DNA of 64,000 nucleotides. It comes from Erodium maritimum (lineage: Eukaryota; Streptophyta; Magnoliopsida; Geraniales; Geraniaceae). Position numbers and translations under genes: made by a program. The notes under the pieces are model-generated. The model was not told the origin of the DNA. It ran no database searches and saw only the letters and a program-made list of their open reading frames with translations. Where the stretch lies: the NCBI GenBank assembly GCA_963921825.1, contig OY997593.1, positions 64,402,039 through 64,466,038 of the forward strand, written 5' to 3'. This document shows positions 60,927 to 64,000 of the stretch, in pieces. Position 1 is the first letter of the stretch; every line of letters begins with the position of its first letter.

Positions 60927-61200
60927 TTCATTACTATTTTACAGGTTTCAATCGTGAGTTGGTTTAGAGGACGTCTCAAAGCTGGGGAGCCTGGCGAGAG
61001 TCCTTGTTTTTGGGTTGTCTAGCGACGTGTTTCCCTTTGTACTAGACTTCGTTTTACTGTGGTTTTCGAGCGTTGACTCGGTATTGTTGACTCTAAACAA
61101 CTTATTGGAGCTTTATTTCGTTTAAACTTGTTTTATTTATTATTATTTTTAGCTCACGTCTAGAGTTCGGTCAAAATCGGATTTGGGACGTGACAGGCAG

Positions 61201-61599
61201 AGTCTGCCGAGGACCCAGGATGGAGGATCTACCGGTCGTGGGAAAGGTCCACTCGTCGCAGTCCTCTGGATGATCCATCTTGGCGCGTCCAAGAGACCTC
61301 TTAGCGGAGGCTTCGTCCATCCGTCATCGCCGTCATGGTTACATCATCCATCGGCACCTGGGCGGAAAACATAAGCCCTGCCCCTATCGCCAGCAAGAAT
61401 GAACAAACCTTGTGCTAGTGACGATGGGGAACGTCGTGTGAGCCGAGAAAGGATCCTTCGTCCTCACCGCATGTAGAAAACGTCGCAGCCATATCGTTGC
61501 TGCTTGCCGTTGCTACTAACTCGGGAGAAGAAGGAACGAGCACTTTAAGGTTTCACTTTTGGTCCTCGTCTGTTAACTTGTTGTAATATTTGATCATCA
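61201..61599. other. Right flank of solo LTR 5, decayed GC-rich patch
   Basis: This continues the older repeat seen at about 51600-52231, with only short broken frames and no recognised family. Confidence 0.35.
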
Positions 61600-61601
61600 C
61601 A

Positions 61602-61900
61602 ATGAGCGAACTCACTAGATAAAATAATCGCAAACGGTAAATATAAACATAACCACACACCGAGTAAACCCGTGGCGTAGCCATAATAAGTGCAAAATAT
61701 TAAATATACATATATAACCACACAAACAAGCGAACTTGTGGGGTATAATAAGTAAGTACACATCATAAATACATGTATATATATAACCGCAAAACGAGCG
61801 AACTAGTGGAGTAACCATAATAAATGCAGAAAATTAAATATATACATAACCGCACAACGAGCGAACTCGTGAGATATAACAAGTATAGAAAACAAATACA
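61602..61900 (+). repeat. Five-unit tandem array with a conserved short hairpin
   Basis: Units of about 65 bases start near 61603, 61660, 61726, 61794 and 61857. Each begins with a stem-CGAA-stem motif followed by an AT-rich part with CATAATAAGTGCA and ATATATAACCGCA. Unit 3 has ACAAG-CGAA-CTTGT (61726-61739), unit 5 ACGAG-CGAA-CTCGT (61857-61870), and unit 1 TGAG-CGAA-CTCA. The units are diverged and no coding frame is present. Confidence 0.7.
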
Positions 61901-61949
61901 AACACATAATCATTATTTTCTGATGTGAAAGATTCAATGTATCATTTAC

Positions 61950-62372
61950 AATCACATAGCATACTTATACATAACATATATAAATACATATGAAATGAAT
62001 ATAAATAAATTTTAAGAGTATCGTTCGTAGAATAAATCAAAAAACAAAATTCATGTTAATATAAAATTTTGATACCTGAACGATTGATCGGGGCAATTCG
62101 AATTGATAACGTGTTATAGTAATTTTACAGGAATCAAGGATTAAATGAACAAAGATATTAACAATTGCATAGCATACTTATAAATAACATATATAAATAC
62201 ATATGAAACGAATATAAATAAATTTTAAGAGTATCGTTCGTATAATAAATCAACGTAACAAAATTCAAGGTAATATGAACTTTCGATACCTAAATGATTA
62301 ATTGGAGTGGTTCATATTGATAACGTGTTGTAATAACTTTACAGGAATCAAGGATCAAAGGAATAAAGATAA
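61950..62372 (+). repeat. Two-copy tandem duplication (about 212 bp)
   Basis: The block starting near 61950 (CATAGCATACTTATA) is repeated from about 62162 with a similarity I judge at about nine tenths. Both units end in TTTACAGGAATCAAGGAT. Confidence 0.8.
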
Positions 62373-63590
62373 AATTTAAACTCTCTGAACATAAATAAAC
62401 TGAGCTAATATAAGCCCCCGGTGGAGAGGCAAGACTTCATTAAGTGCTTCATGTAAGGTAGAACAAGAGTACAAAAGATAGTTTTTTTTCTTCATATGAG
62501 TCGAAATTCAACCGGTGACAAAGGGAGCGTCGAAGAAACCGTTTGACCCGAGCACTTGTCGAGGTACATATCAAGACAAAGCAGTCTCACATTGGAAGGA
62601 CCAAAAGTAGACAAAGGATGACGAAGTGACGACGGGGGACAGCACCCAAAGAGACCGGCGAGTTCACAAAACATCCACCGCACATCAGGCACGAAGCAGA
62701 CTTTTGAGGAGCAATTTCGACATTTTTTAGAAATATGTAGGTCACATGCCAGGAACATGACGATTTTCCATCAAAAATAGACAGAAAGTTAACGACAACT
62801 ACTAAATTGAGATAAACAAAACTCCAGGGTAACGAGATGGAAAAAAATTAGCATAGTGGGAATGAAATCAGAAACTTGAAGGATAGTGAGATGGAATTAC
62901 CCCTTAAGACAATTTTATAGAACTTTTATATATTCACCAAGATTTCACTATAATTCGATATACATGAAGAAGAGACATGGTAAAATAGCATCGTTCTAAA
63001 TTAGAATTTCCTCTTGTAAAGATACCGATTTTCCTAACTTAACCTCACACATCTATGATGAAAGTCTTCGCAAACTAACTTTCAAGTTGAAATGAAAAAA
63101 ACTTAAAGGTAACTAGTTCGTCTCTTTTTCTCTCTAACAACGAAGATAAAGAGCCAAAACCCTAGTCATTGTCGTTGGCGGCGGCTCTCTCCCTTTTGTT
63201 TTGTTTTTTCATCTTTCTCTTCTCCTATGAAGTTGTCTCCCTATGCCCTCCGATTTAGGGTCAGCATAATCGAGTTTCGACGTTGGATGAAGTCGATTTA
63301 TGGGATGTCTCTTTGGGTGAAGTCGTGTTATGGGATGCCCTTATGGGTGAAGTCATTTTCGGTGTTGTCCTTTTGGGTGAAGTCATGGTGTTTCGATCTG
63401 TTGATGATCTCCAAAGGCCATAGCAATTGGATTCAGCGAGCAAGATCGATGCAGCCACAACCGGAGCATGCTTCGTTTTACTTACCCCATCTAAACCAAG
63501 TCCCATCATAGGGAGGGACATATTTCAGGTGATCCCGACAAATCAAGTGGACGAGTCGACAATACCAAAACGCCTCACTACACAAGTGAT
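62373..63590. other. Intergenic DNA with a gene-like patch
   Basis: Near 63150-63250 an AAACCCTAG motif and a CT-rich leader precede an ATG at 63227. The 94-codon frame that follows contains three diverged copies of a 33-base unit (about 63300-63395, encoding WVKS). The family is not recognised, and it may be a repeat relic. Confidence 0.3.
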
Positions 63591-63679
63591 GTGGACATAA
63601 AATACATCTATTTTGGATGTCATTAGCCCACATTTATGTTCTTTTTAGTCCCGAGTTAATACGAAGTGATGCATTTTAC

Positions 63680-64000
63680 TCTCATATTGTGTATTTGGTC
63701 TTGTTTCAGGGTTCACCAAGTTTTCGGAGCAAAAAAAAGGCAATTCGGGAGTGAACGGAGCGAATTTGGAAGTCGGACAGAAATGCCAGTAAAATGCACC
63801 AGTTTGTTGCACGCCGTGCAAAGAACTGGTGCACTCTGGACAGAGGTGTCAAGTAAATGCACCAGAAACTTGCACGACGTGCAAGTTGCCGTGCAATTTA
63901 AGTGCACCAGAAACTTGCACGACGCGCAAGCGTCAAAAACGCGATTTCCAGCTGCGTTTCTTATTTTTAATCAGAGTTAACCCATCATATAAAAGGGAAT
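63680..64000 (+). mobile_element. Possible gypsy-type LTR fragment cut by the window end
   Basis: Three diverged units of about 30 bases, each holding GCACCAG and a GCAC/GTGC hairpin, lie at about 63791-63821, 63854-63885 and 63899-63930. A TATAAAAGGG box follows at about 63988. The order (short repeats, then a TATA box) is common in plant gypsy LTRs, but neither end nor target duplication is visible here. Confidence 0.3.

Larger units (their letters stand above)
52237..61195 (+). mobile_element. Solo LTR 5 (about 2.9 kb) enlarged by two nested solo LTRs
   Basis: It starts TGTAAGAACCGCCC, ends GGGACGTGACA, and is flanked by GGCAT (52232-52236) and GGCAG (61196-61200), a 5-bp duplication with one change. 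Its first 200 bases closely match solo LTR 2 (35268). Its body is cut at 52739-55761 and 56266-59258 by two other LTRs. Subtracting them and their duplications leaves 2933 bp. The 3' part contains GGCGGAGGAGACT, the CTACTAAGCGAAAGCTCACC block and the GGACGTGACA end, as in the others. It has no internal coding region. Confidence 0.85.

Noticed and set aside
1-64000. CRISPR array, bacterial operons or organellar inserts
   Set aside because: No regularly spaced short repeats with unique spacers, and no plastid or mitochondrial genes, were seen.

Overview
This is nuclear DNA of a flowering plant, most likely a eudicot. The evidence is AT-rich intergenic DNA, GT-AG introns of plant size, four recognisable plant genes with full exon sets, one nuclear tRNA gene and many nested plant transposons. 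I cannot name the species. I found no bacterial operon, CRISPR array or organellar segment, and no reverse transcriptase or transposase reading frame anywhere in the window.

Layout. 1 to about 10 kb is repeat country: a decayed LINE-like zinc-knuckle element at 1-1000, a 3.4 kb poly-A retroposon with 14-bp target duplications at 2335-5710, a 389-bp Mutator-type MITE at 6802-7190 and a second zinc-knuckle element on the minus strand at about 8200-9990. From 10.5 to 31.3 kb lies a gene island: a group IIe WRKY factor (10553-11734, +), SGT1 (16199-19942, 10 exons, +) and a PIAL-type SUMO E3 ligase (20675-31260, 16 exons, -). SGT1 and PIAL are tail to tail. Small MITEs and a hAT-like element sit between or inside these genes. 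From 31.5 to 38.9 kb a third zinc-knuckle element is split by two solo LTRs. A truncated copia-like 5' LTR (39811-40274) and a tRNA-Ala(AGC) gene (41307-41379) follow. RBOHF, an NADPH oxidase gene (44712-50929, 14 exons, +), comes next. From 52.2 to 61.2 kb one solo LTR contains two further solo LTRs. The last 3 kb holds short tandem arrays and what may be the start of another LTR.

How the genes relate. WRKY22/29-type factors, SGT1 and RBOHF all act in plant immune signalling (transcriptional output, NLR receptor chaperoning and the apoplastic oxidative burst). PIAL ligases make SUMO chains and take part in silencing and stress responses. They are separately promoted genes and nothing shows that they are co-regulated; the closeness may be chance.

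The most informative discoveries are structural. Five solo LTRs of one long-LTR family (2.6-3.0 kb each) are present, three with perfect 5-bp target duplications. G/C homopolymer tracts have expanded at homologous positions in different LTR copies. Five GGG-ended MITEs have 9-bp target duplications. A tandem array near 61.6-61.9 kb carries a short hairpin whose arms change together between units. Exon coordinates were read by hand from splice sites and frame continuity, and every joint keeps the frame.
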